6,489 bases of DNA, taken from NCBI GenBank assembly GCA_934636425.1, contig CAKUAV010000159.1, forward strand, positions 1 to 6,489, read 5' to 3'. Shown here piece after piece: positions 1 through 5,440 of the stretch. The notes below the pieces were generated by a model. That model ran no database searches. It had not been told where the DNA came from and saw nothing but the letters and a program-made list of their open reading frames with translations. Made by a program: the position numbers and the translations under genes. Positions within the stretch are counted from its first letter, which is position 1. Every line of letters begins with the position of its first letter. The stretch comes from an uncultured Clostridia bacterium (lineage in GTDB: Bacteria; Bacillota; Clostridia; Christensenellales; Aristaeellaceae).

Positions 1-349
1 CGTACTTCTTGCGCTCCTTCATACGAGGATCGCGGGTGAGGAAACCGGCCTTCTTGATGGCGGGCTTCAGGTCGACGTCGGCCTTGACCAGAGCGCGGGC
101 GATGCCGTGACGGATCGCGCCGGCCTGACCGGTGTAGCCGCCGCCATGCACATTGACGATGACGTCAAAGCGGCCGGCGGTCTCGGTCAGTGTCATGGGC
201 TGACGAACGACGGTCTTGAGCGTCTCCAGACCGAAGTAGTTGTCCAGATCGCGCTTATTGATAACGATGTTGCCCTCGCCGGGGATCAGACGAACGCGAG
301 CGATCGCCTTTTTTCTCCTGCCAACAGCATTGTAGCAAACCTCAGACAT
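1..349 (-). CDS. rpsI: 30S ribosomal protein S9, partial (C-terminus outside window)
   Basis: Small-subunit ribosomal protein S9, whose basic C-terminal tail reaches the tRNA in the ribosomal P site. The 116 codons present begin MSEVCYNAVGRRKKAIARV, carry the family signature GGGYTGQAGAIRHGIARAL near residues 75-95, and run into LTRDPRMKERKKY, where the window edge cuts the gene. About 14 residues of the usual ~130 (the KKARR..FSKR tail) are missing only because of that edge. The ATG at 347-349 follows a very strong site, GGGAGGAGG at 357-365, with 7 nt of spacing. The gene starts 16 nt downstream of the rplM stop, so the two are co-transcribed in the standard rplM-rpsI operon. One oddity is that the usual GTGRRK block reads AVGRRK here. 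Identification is secure. Confidence 0.98.
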   Translation of the reverse strand, partial: MSEVCYNAVGRRKKAIARVRLIPGEGNIVINKRDLDNYFGLETLKTVVRQPMTLTETAGRFDVIVNVHGGGYTGQAGAIRHGIARALVKADVDLKPAIKKAGFLTRDPRMKERKKY

Positions 350-365
350 GATTCGTCCTCCTCCC

Positions 366-809
366 TTACTTGTTCAGAGTCTTCAGGTCAAAAGCGACGG
401 GCTTCTGGGCCTGATGCTCGTGGGTGGCTCCACTGTAAACGTGCAGCTTCTTCATCATGGCATAGCCGAGCGGGCCCTTGGGCAGCATGCCGCGGACGGC
501 TTCCTTCAGGACGAACTCGGGCTTCTTGTCCATCAGAACGCGATAGGAGATCTCCTTCTGGCCGCCGGCGTAGCCGGTGTGATACAGATAGGTCTTCTGA
601 TCCAGCTTCTTGCCGGTCAGCACCATCTTATCGGCGTTGATGACGATCACATAGTCGCCGGTGTCGACATGAGGCGTAAAGGTCGCCTTATGCTTGCCGC
701 GCAGGATCAGGGCGATCTGAGAGGCCAGACGACCCAGAACCAGTCCTTCGGCGTCAATGACATACCACTGGCGTTCCACGTTGGAAGCCTTTGCCATAAA
801 CGTACTCAC
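366..809 (-). CDS. rplM: 50S ribosomal protein L13
   Basis: Large-subunit ribosomal protein L13, an early assembly protein that binds 23S rRNA. The 147-residue product matches the family's usual length. Recognisable blocks in order are VERQWYVIDAEG (about 11-22), LGRLASQIALILRGKHK, FTPHVDTGDYVIVINADK, LTGKKLDQK, the signature GMLPKGPLGYAMMKKLHVYSG and EHQAQKP near the end. I chose the GTG at 807-809 (reading MSTFMAKAS) because GGGGAGGG lies 9 nt upstream and because MSTFMAK-type N-termini are usual in clostridia. The ATG four codons further in is too far from that site. Extending the frame upstream to 917 would place the start at the predicted transcription start, so it is rejected. It is the first gene of the rplM-rpsI unit, transcribed from the promoter at 923-951. 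Confidence 0.97.
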   Translation of the reverse strand: MSTFMAKASNVERQWYVIDAEGLVLGRLASQIALILRGKHKATFTPHVDTGDYVIVINADKMVLTGKKLDQKTYLYHTGYAGGQKEISYRVLMDKKPEFVLKEAVRGMLPKGPLGYAMMKKLHVYSGATHEHQAQKPVAFDLKTLNK

Positions 810-916
810 GGTAAAATTCCCTCCCCAGTTATAAAGACAAAGTGGCTGCTCGGCGGTGGTCGGTCGCCTTGCCGCAATCATCAAAGGGCTCGGGGCTAGT
901 GAGCCGCAATGACACA
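810..916 (-). promoter_or_regulatory. Untranslated leader of rplM, candidate L13-type autoregulatory RNA
   Basis: About 107 nt separate the predicted transcription start (near 916) from the rplM start codon, which is long for a simple leader. Two short hairpins are visible: GGCTC/GAGCC (plus-strand 887-891 with 901-905, 9-nt loop) and GGCG/CGCC (852-855 with 865-868). The loop of the first contains CCCC, complementary to the GGGG of the ribosome binding site. ATTGCGG occurs twice on the RNA strand. Many Bacillota carry a structured L13 leader that is thought to bind L13 or S9. I infer the same role here from position and length only, since I could not compare it with a covariance model. Confidence 0.45.
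819..826 (-). promoter_or_regulatory. Ribosome binding site that fixes the rplM GTG start
   Basis: The minus strand reads GGGGAGGG followed by 9 nt and then GTG. This spacing supports translation from the GTG at 807-809 rather than the in-frame ATG 12 nt downstream. The GGGG run could also pair with a CCCC in the loop of a hairpin in the upstream leader. Confidence 0.8.
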
Positions 917-922
917 AGTATT

Positions 923-951
923 ATTTTAGAACAATTCCGCCGATTTGTCAA
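923..951 (-). promoter_or_regulatory. Sigma-A promoter of rplM-rpsI
   Basis: On the minus strand there is a perfect TTGACA -35 (946-951), a 17-bp spacer and TAAAAT as the -10 (923-928). Transcription should start near 916-917. The -35 lies only 25 bp beyond the stop codon of the hydrolase gene on the same strand. Confidence 0.9.
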
Positions 952-976
952 CGGAAAATCAAACTTTAACATCCAA

Positions 977-1774
977 TTATTGCGCCGTGTTCTTCCAGGG
1001 CGTGTTGATAAAGCCGACCTGCGCGAAGGAGGGCATATCGCTGCGGATGATATAGTCGATGTAGGAAACGACCATGCGCGCGGTGAGCAGATAGCCCATG
1101 GGGTTCATGTGGCCGCCCAGGAAATACTGGCGGCGGAAGGCGTCGTCGTAAACCGGCGCATAGGCGCGCAGATCCAGCACGAACACATTGGGGAACAGCT
1201 TGGCCAGGGCATAGAGCAGATCTCGGTGCTGCTCCTCAAGCGGCGTGCGCTCGTTGCGCTGGCCGTTGTCCGGTATGGTCATCAGGAAAAAGAAGGAATC
1301 GGGCGCGATTTCGCGATAGCGCTGGAGGATGCGCGCGTAATCGCCGATGAAGCTGCGCTTGTTGCTGCGCCAGTCGGCGACGTCGATATCCTCGATCAAG
1401 CCGAGATCGGTGTTATTGCGCACAGCGTCGGAAATGTCGTTCACGCCCAACGCCATGATGTAGGCCTGGCTGGCCAGATCGCGGTTCCACAGTCCGCGCT
1501 CGTCGGCGAAGGAATCCAGATACCAGCGCGCGTTCATGCCGCCGCGGGAGAAATTGTATACCTTGCAGCCGGCGATGCGCGCCATGTACTGTCCCCAGGA
1601 ATACTCGTACATGTCGTGATAGGTCTTCTGTCCCTCGCTGCCGGTGCCTTCAAACTCGCCGGAGGAGAGGGAATCGCCGATGCAGGCGATCGTACGGAAA
1701 ATGCCGACGTTGCCGCCGTCATTGAGCAGTTTGTCCAGCGGCTTTTCGTTCGGATCAAAGACGGGCAGAGTCAT
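977..1774 (-). CDS. SGNH/GDSL-type hydrolase (putative esterase), cytoplasmic
   Basis: A 265-residue serine hydrolase of the SGNH superfamily, whose members cleave acyl esters of carbohydrates or lipids. The four hallmark blocks are present in order: IGDSLSSGE (nucleophile Ser35), SRGGMNA (oxyanion Gly78/79), ALGVNDISD (Asn112) and GGHMNPMGY (catalytic His222). The usual Asp three residues before the His is Leu219 here, so the protein may work as a Ser-His dyad or take its acid from elsewhere. There is no signal peptide or membrane segment, so it should act in the cytoplasm. The ATG at 1772-1774 follows AAGGA with about 8 nt of spacing; the ATG three codons upstream touches that site and is unlikely. 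It is divergent from the sulfatase operon, suggesting (inference) a deacylase acting on the same substituted sugar. No terminator is visible before the rplM promoter. Confidence 0.85.
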   Translation of the reverse strand: MTLPVFDPNEKPLDKLLNDGGNVGIFRTIACIGDSLSSGEFEGTGSEGQKTYHDMYEYSWGQYMARIAGCKVYNFSRGGMNARWYLDSFADERGLWNRDLASQAYIMALGVNDISDAVRNNTDLGLIEDIDVADWRSNKRSFIGDYARILQRYREIAPDSFFFLMTIPDNGQRNERTPLEEQHRDLLYALAKLFPNVFVLDLRAYAPVYDDAFRRQYFLGGHMNPMGYLLTARMVVSYIDYIIRSDMPSFAQVGFINTPWKNTAQ

Positions 1775-1816
1775 ACAAATCATCCTTTCGTGAAGAAGCG
1801 TCCAACAGCTGACAAG

Positions 1817-1845
1817 AGTATAAGTGTTTTTTCGGCGTTTGTCAA
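1817..1845 (-). promoter_or_regulatory. Sigma-A promoter of the SGNH hydrolase gene
   Basis: On the minus strand there is a perfect TTGACA -35 (1840-1845), a 17-bp spacer and TATACT as the -10 (1817-1822). The predicted start is near 1810, giving a leader of about 36 nt. It is back to back with the sulfatase promoter: the two -35 boxes are 43 bp apart. Confidence 0.88.
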
Positions 1846-1852
1846 TATGAAA

Positions 1853-1868
1853 TCGGCGCGCGCTGCGA
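1853..1868. promoter_or_regulatory. Imperfect palindrome between the divergent promoters, possible operator
   Basis: The 16-bp sequence TCGGCGCGCGCTGCGA reads the same on both strands at 12 of 16 positions. It sits between the two outward-facing -35 boxes, where a shared regulator could bind. GC-rich DNA produces such near-palindromes by chance and no second copy was found, so this is a weak call. Confidence 0.2.
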
Positions 1869-1888
1869 CTTTTTCCCATCGTCTGCTC

Positions 1889-1917
1889 TTGACAGCGCGG
1901 CGGCGGAATGGTACAGT
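1889..1917 (+). promoter_or_regulatory. Sigma-A promoter of the sulfatase-isomerase operon
   Basis: A perfect TTGACA -35 (1889-1894), a 17-bp spacer and TACAGT as the -10 (1912-1917). Transcription should start near 1924, about 38 nt before the sulfatase ATG. Confidence 0.85.
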
Positions 1918-1961
1918 AAAGCCGGACTGTATCAGTGCGTATAAAAAAGGAGAGAAACGAC

Positions 1962-3320
1962 ATGGCCAGCCGTCCCAATATCGTATTTTACTTTACCGAT
2001 CAGCAGCGGCCGGACACAATCGGCTGCTATGGTCAGGCTCTGCCGGTTACGCCGCGCCTGGATGAAATGGCGCGCGAGGGCGTGCGCTTTGAGCGCGCGT
2101 TTACGCCGCAGCCGGTGTGCGGCCCCTGCCGCGCGATTTTCCAGACCGGCCGCTACGCCACCGACACGGGCTGCTACCGAAACGACGTCATGCTGCCGCG
2201 CGGCGTCAAAACGCTGGCCAACTATATAGAAGAGGCTGGCTATGAGACGGCCTATGTCGGCAAGTGGCATCTGGCCAGCAACGGCACGCTCTATGGAAAA
2301 AAGGACGTCGATCACACAGTGACCGCCATTCCCATAGAGTATCGCGGCGGCTACACCGGCTACTGGCGCGCCGCGGACGTGCTGGAATTTACGTCGCACG
2401 GCTATGACGGCTATGTGTTTGACGAAAACAACCGCCGCGTCGATTTCAAGGGCTATCGCGCCGACTGCATAACCGATATGGCGCTCGAGTATCTGGACGG
2501 CTATGCGGGCGATAAGCCGTTCTTCCTGACGATTTCGCAGATCGAGCCGCATCATCAGAACGATCATCATCACTACGAGGGGCCGGTCGGCTCGAAGGAG
2601 CGGTTCGCGCGGTACGAGCTGCCCGGCGATCTGGCGGCGCTGCCCGGCGATTACCGCGAGGAATACCCCGATTATCTGGGGCAGTGCGCGTCGCTGGACG
2701 AGAACCTCGGCCGGCTGATCGACAAGCTGAAGGAAAAGGGGCTGTATGAGGACACTGTGATCATATTCGCATCCGATCACGGCTCGCATTTCAAGACGCG
2801 CAACCGCGACGCGCATCTGTGCGGCGGCGACGACTACAAGCGCACCGGCCACGATTCGGCGCTTCATGTGCCGCTGATCATTCGGGGCGGCGCGTTCACC
2901 GGCGGGCGCGTTGAGGAGCGGCTGGTCAGCACGGAAAGCCTGCCCAAGACCATACTGGCATTGGCGGGCGTGGATGTGGGCGAGCGCATGATCGGCGAGA
3001 ACCTGTGCGCACTGATCGACTCGGACGACCCCGATCGCCCCAACGAGGTATACGCGCAGATCAGCGAGAGCCGCGTCGGGCGCTGCGTCCGCACGCGGGA
3101 CTATCTCTACGCGGTCTATGCGCCGGAACTGAACGGCGGAGCATACGCGTCTTCGCCCGTCTACGCGGACGATTATCTCTACGACATGACGAAGGATCCA
3201 TATCAGCTCAACAACGTCGTTTCCGATTCGGCCTATGCCGCGGTCAAGGCGGCGCTGCGCGAAAAGCTGAAAAGCTGGATCGAGCGCGCGGAGCACATGA
3301 GCGTGCGCATTGACGACTGA
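1962..3320 (+). CDS. Type I (formylglycine-dependent, S1 family) sulfatase
   Basis: A 452-residue alkaline-phosphatase-fold hydrolase that most likely removes sulfate from a sugar ester; a phosphonate monoester hydrolase is the main alternative. Visible landmarks are NIVFYFTDQQRPDTIGCYG at the N-terminus (metal ligand Asp13), the maturation motif CGPCR (Cys53, the predicted formylglycine, and Arg57), GKWH (Lys101, His103), EPHHQNDHHHY (197-205), SDHG (Asp272, His273) and KRTGH (Lys293, His297). The motif is CxPCR rather than the commonest CxPSR. Most sulfatases for host or algal glycans are exported, but this one has no signal peptide, so it should act on an imported substrate. The ATG at 1962 follows AAGGAGAG with 7 nt of spacing; a GTG nine codons upstream lacks a site. 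No maturating radical-SAM enzyme lies in the window. It is the first gene of a two-gene operon with the TIM-barrel gene 33 nt downstream. Confidence 0.92.
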   Translation: MASRPNIVFYFTDQQRPDTIGCYGQALPVTPRLDEMAREGVRFERAFTPQPVCGPCRAIFQTGRYATDTGCYRNDVMLPRGVKTLANYIEEAGYETAYVGKWHLASNGTLYGKKDVDHTVTAIPIEYRGGYTGYWRAADVLEFTSHGYDGYVFDENNRRVDFKGYRADCITDMALEYLDGYAGDKPFFLTISQIEPHHQNDHHHYEGPVGSKERFARYELPGDLAALPGDYREEYPDYLGQCASLDENLGRLIDKLKEKGLYEDTVIIFASDHGSHFKTRNRDAHLCGGDDYKRTGHDSALHVPLIIRGGAFTGGRVEERLVSTESLPKTILALAGVDVGERMIGENLCALIDSDDPDRPNEVYAQISESRVGRCVRTRDYLYAVYAPELNGGAYASSPVYADDYLYDMTKDPYQLNNVVSDSAYAAVKAALREKLKSWIERAEHMSVRIDD

Positions 3321-3353
3321 ACCATATAAACAGGAAGAAGGGGGATGCAGATC

Positions 3354-4214
3354 ATGAAGCTGGGCATCGATCTGGGCTATGTGATGAAGAAGCGCGGCGG
3401 CGCTCTGCGCACGACCGGCGAGGCGGTGAAGCTGTGCGCGGACGCGGGCTTCGACTGTCTGGACTATGTGAGCGACTATGCGCGCGCCGACTGGCAGGCG
3501 AACGCACTGCGCGAGCGGGAAATCATCGAGAAGGCCGGCCTGTTCGTCGAGCAGTCACACGCGCCGTACAATCGCTATGAGCGCGCGCCGGTCGAGGCGT
3601 TCGGCGCGAGGATGCGGCGCGCGTTTGAGGCGGCGGCGCTGCTGGGCGCACGGCATATGGTGGTTCACGCCGACGAGTATACGCCCGTCGATCACTGGAA
3701 TCCCGAGGAAATCGCCGATCTGATGTATGAGTTTTACGCGCCGCTGGTCGAGTTTGCGGGCGCGCACAATATGGACGTGGCCTTCGAAAATCTCTTTGAG
3801 GATCATTGCTTTAAGGAGATTGACGGCTGCTCCCGCTACTGCTCGCGCGTGGAGGAGATACTGTGCCTGCTGGAGCGCTTCAAGGGCGCGCCGGTGTCCT
3901 GCTGCTGGGATTTCGGCCACGCCAGGTGCGCCTATGGCGCGGACAAAATGCTCGACGCGCTTGAAAAGGCCGCGCCGCATGTGAGCTGCACGCACGTGCA
4001 CGACAACTACTATGGCCACGATTTGCACATACTGCCGTTCATGGGCGAGACCGACTGGGAGGCGCACATGGCGCTGCTCAAAGCGCATGGCTATCGGGGA
4101 CAGACGACGTTCGAGTTCGTCTATGGCCGCTTTCCGGACGAGCTCATGCCGGCCTTTATGACCATGGCCGCGCAGACGGGACGCCATCTGATCGGCCTTT
4201 TCGACAGGGCGTGA
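3354..4214 (+). CDS. Sugar phosphate isomerase/epimerase family protein (xylose-isomerase-like TIM barrel)
   Basis: A 286-residue protein of the AP-endonuclease-2/xylose-isomerase-like superfamily, which includes metal-dependent isomerases and epimerases of sugars and inositols. The expected barrel strands and metal ligands are visible: MKLGIDLGYV at the N-terminus, HMVVHADEYTP, VAFENLFEDH (Glu145), CWDFGHAR (Asp186, His189), THVHDNYYGHDLHILPFMG (His214, His216) followed by TDWE, and TTFEFVYG (Glu254). I place the start at 3354 because AAGGGGG lies 9 nt upstream and homologous proteins begin MKLG. An in-frame ATG at 3345 abuts that G run but has AGGA 9 nt ahead, so it cannot be excluded. The gene follows the sulfatase by 33 nt without a promoter, so the pair is an operon. 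I infer that it processes the desulfated sugar. The exact substrate cannot be read from sequence. Confidence 0.88.
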   Translation: MKLGIDLGYVMKKRGGALRTTGEAVKLCADAGFDCLDYVSDYARADWQANALREREIIEKAGLFVEQSHAPYNRYERAPVEAFGARMRRAFEAAALLGARHMVVHADEYTPVDHWNPEEIADLMYEFYAPLVEFAGAHNMDVAFENLFEDHCFKEIDGCSRYCSRVEEILCLLERFKGAPVSCCWDFGHARCAYGADKMLDALEKAAPHVSCTHVHDNYYGHDLHILPFMGETDWEAHMALLKAHGYRGQTTFEFVYGRFPDELMPAFMTMAAQTGRHLIGLFDRA

Positions 4215-4275
4215 CGGGAATTTGCATGACGCCGCCTCGTGACATTCATTTTACAGGACGAACGTCGCAAAGCGA

Positions 4276-4304
4276 TTGCTTTTTGACGGGACGTATCGTA
4301 TAAT
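4276..4304 (+). promoter_or_regulatory. Promoter of asnA
   Basis: A perfect TATAAT -10 at 4299-4304 has a weak TTGCTT -35 at 4276-4281, again with a 17-bp spacer. A better-looking TTGACG at 4283 is only 10 bp from the -10 and so cannot serve it. The start is predicted near 4311, giving a leader of about 54 nt. In that leader, AGCCG (4339-4343) can pair with CGGCT (4357-4361), which would place the AAGAGG ribosome binding site in a hairpin loop. Confidence 0.7.
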
Positions 4305-4364
4305 AGAGAATATTTGGCGGCGGGACGGGGCGTCGTTCAGCCGGCCGGAAAAGAGGCGGCTTTG

Positions 4365-5372
4365 ATGAGCAAATCCTGGATTCCCGCATCCTATCATTCC
4401 AAACTGAGCCTTTACGAAACGCAGGCGGCCATTGGCCAGCTCAAGCGCATATTTGAGGATACGCTGGCCTGCGCCATGAATTTAAAGCGTGTCTCCGCGC
4501 CGCTGTTCGTCGATCCGGACACCGGCCTCAACGACGATCTGAACGGCGTTGAGCGCGCGGTCACGTTTGACATCCGCGAGACAGGCACGCGCGGCGCGGT
4601 GGTGCATTCGCTGGCCAAGTGGAAGCGCGTGGCGCTGCGCGATTACGGCTTTCCCGTGGGCGAGGGTCTGTACACCGACATGAACGCCATACGCCGCGAC
4701 GAGGAGATGGATAACCTCCATTCGATCTATGTCGATCAGTGGGACTGGGAGAAGGTCATATCGCCCGAAATGCGCAATATGGACTGCCTGAAGAGCACCG
4801 TTGAGACGATCGTCGGCGCGATCTGCCTGACCAACGACGCGCTGCGCGCGCGCTTTCCCGCGCTGGACTGGAAGCCCGACCGCAATGTGGCGTTCGTCAC
4901 GACGCAGGAGCTGGAGGATATGTATCCCGACCTCACGCCCAAGCAGCGCGAGAACGCCTTTCTGGCCGAGCACATGACCGCCTGCATACTGCAGATCGGC
5001 GGGAAACTGCGCTCGGGCAAGCCGCACGACGGCCGCGCGCCCGACTATGACGACTGGACGATGAACGCCGACATCATGTTCTACAATCCCGTGCTGAAGT
5101 CCGCCATAGAGATTTCGTCGATGGGCGTCCGCGTCGATCCGGCGGCCATGGATCGCCAGCTGCATGAGGCGGGCTGCGACAATCGGCGCACGCTGCCCTT
5201 CCACAGAGCGCTGCTCGCGGGCGAGCTGCCGCTGACGATCGGCGGCGGCATCGGCCAGTCGCGCCTGTGCATGCTGATTCTCGGCAAGGCGCACATCGGC
5301 GAGGTTCAGGCCTCGATATGGGATGAGAACACGCGCCGCACAGCCGAGGAAGCCGGCGTGATACTGCTGTAA
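4365..5372 (+). CDS. asnA: Aspartate-ammonia ligase (asparagine synthetase A)
   Basis: Makes asparagine from aspartate, ammonia and ATP, releasing AMP and pyrophosphate; a cytoplasmic enzyme with the fold of class II aspartyl-tRNA synthetases. The 335-residue length fits the family (about 330). Diagnostic blocks in order are VVHSLAKWKR (79-88), GEGLYTDM (99-106), HSIYVDQWDWEKV (119-131), LKSTVE (142-147), GGKL (212-215), RAPDYDDW (224-231), ISSMGVRVD (250-258) and IGGGIGQSR (292-300). These align directly with the Escherichia coli protein as I know it, and nothing essential appears missing. The ATG at 4365 follows AAGAGG with 8 nt of spacing. The gene has its own promoter. Its leader is too short for a T-box, and no T-box core is visible, unlike many clostridial asparagine genes. 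It is followed by a Nif3-like gene, probably co-transcribed. Confidence 0.97.
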   Translation: MSKSWIPASYHSKLSLYETQAAIGQLKRIFEDTLACAMNLKRVSAPLFVDPDTGLNDDLNGVERAVTFDIRETGTRGAVVHSLAKWKRVALRDYGFPVGEGLYTDMNAIRRDEEMDNLHSIYVDQWDWEKVISPEMRNMDCLKSTVETIVGAICLTNDALRARFPALDWKPDRNVAFVTTQELEDMYPDLTPKQRENAFLAEHMTACILQIGGKLRSGKPHDGRAPDYDDWTMNADIMFYNPVLKSAIEISSMGVRVDPAAMDRQLHEAGCDNRRTLPFHRALLAGELPLTIGGGIGQSRLCMLILGKAHIGEVQASIWDENTRRTAEEAGVILL

Positions 5373-5382
5373 ATCAATCGGA

Positions 5383-5416
5383 AAAGCGGGGGACGCGAGG
5401 GGCGTTTTCCCGCTTT
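5383..5416 (+). promoter_or_regulatory. Strong hairpin in the asnA-nif3 gap
   Basis: AAAGCGGG (5383-5390) pairs with CCCGCTTT (5409-5416), an 8-bp outer stem. G·U pairs continue it into an inner ACGC/GCGT stem (5393-5396 with 5402-5405). No T tract follows, so it is a poor intrinsic terminator. It may instead stabilise the asnA mRNA or reduce expression of the next gene. A competing pairing, GGAAAA (5380-5385) with TTTTCC (5405-5410), excludes the outer stem. The downstream ribosome binding site, AGGAGG at 5427-5432, lies outside both structures. Confidence 0.55.
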
Positions 5417-5440
5417 GTCCATAAAGAGGAGGAGAAGAAT

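Noticed and set aside
810..917. N-terminal extension of rplM to an ATG at 917
   Set aside because: It would start at the predicted transcription start, has no ribosome binding site and encodes no conserved L13 residues. The GTG at 807-809 is well supported.
1775..1978. N-terminal extension of the SGNH hydrolase upstream of 1774
   Set aside because: It reads through the promoter of that gene and lacks a ribosome binding site. AAGGA is correctly spaced for the ATG at 1772-1774.
842..2065. Long plus-strand open frame opposite the SGNH hydrolase (407 codons)
   Set aside because: It runs antisense to a gene with clear SGNH motifs, shows no recognisable domain and spans both divergent promoters. 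It reflects GC-rich codon structure.
1932..3296. Long minus-strand open frame opposite the sulfatase (454 codons)
   Set aside because: Low-complexity shadow rich in Ala, Arg and Val, with no motif. The plus-strand frame carries every sulfatase landmark.
4264..4284. Terminator after the isomerase gene: GTCGC/GCGAT stem followed by five T
   Set aside because: The stem is only 5 bp including one G·T pair, the T run is offset from it, and it overlaps the asnA -35. Too weak to call, though some termination there is possible.
4283..4288. TTGACG as the -35 box of the asnA promoter
   Set aside because: It is 10 bp from the TATAAT box, far from the required 16-18 bp.
4314..4364. Upstream TTG start for asnA at 4314
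   Set aside because: It lies a few bases after the predicted transcription start, without room for a ribosome binding site. The family N-terminus fits the ATG at 4365.
4215..4364. T-box or amino-acid riboswitch upstream of asnA
   Set aside because: The gap is only 150 bp with the promoter inside it, and no T-box core sequence or terminator/antiterminator pair is visible.
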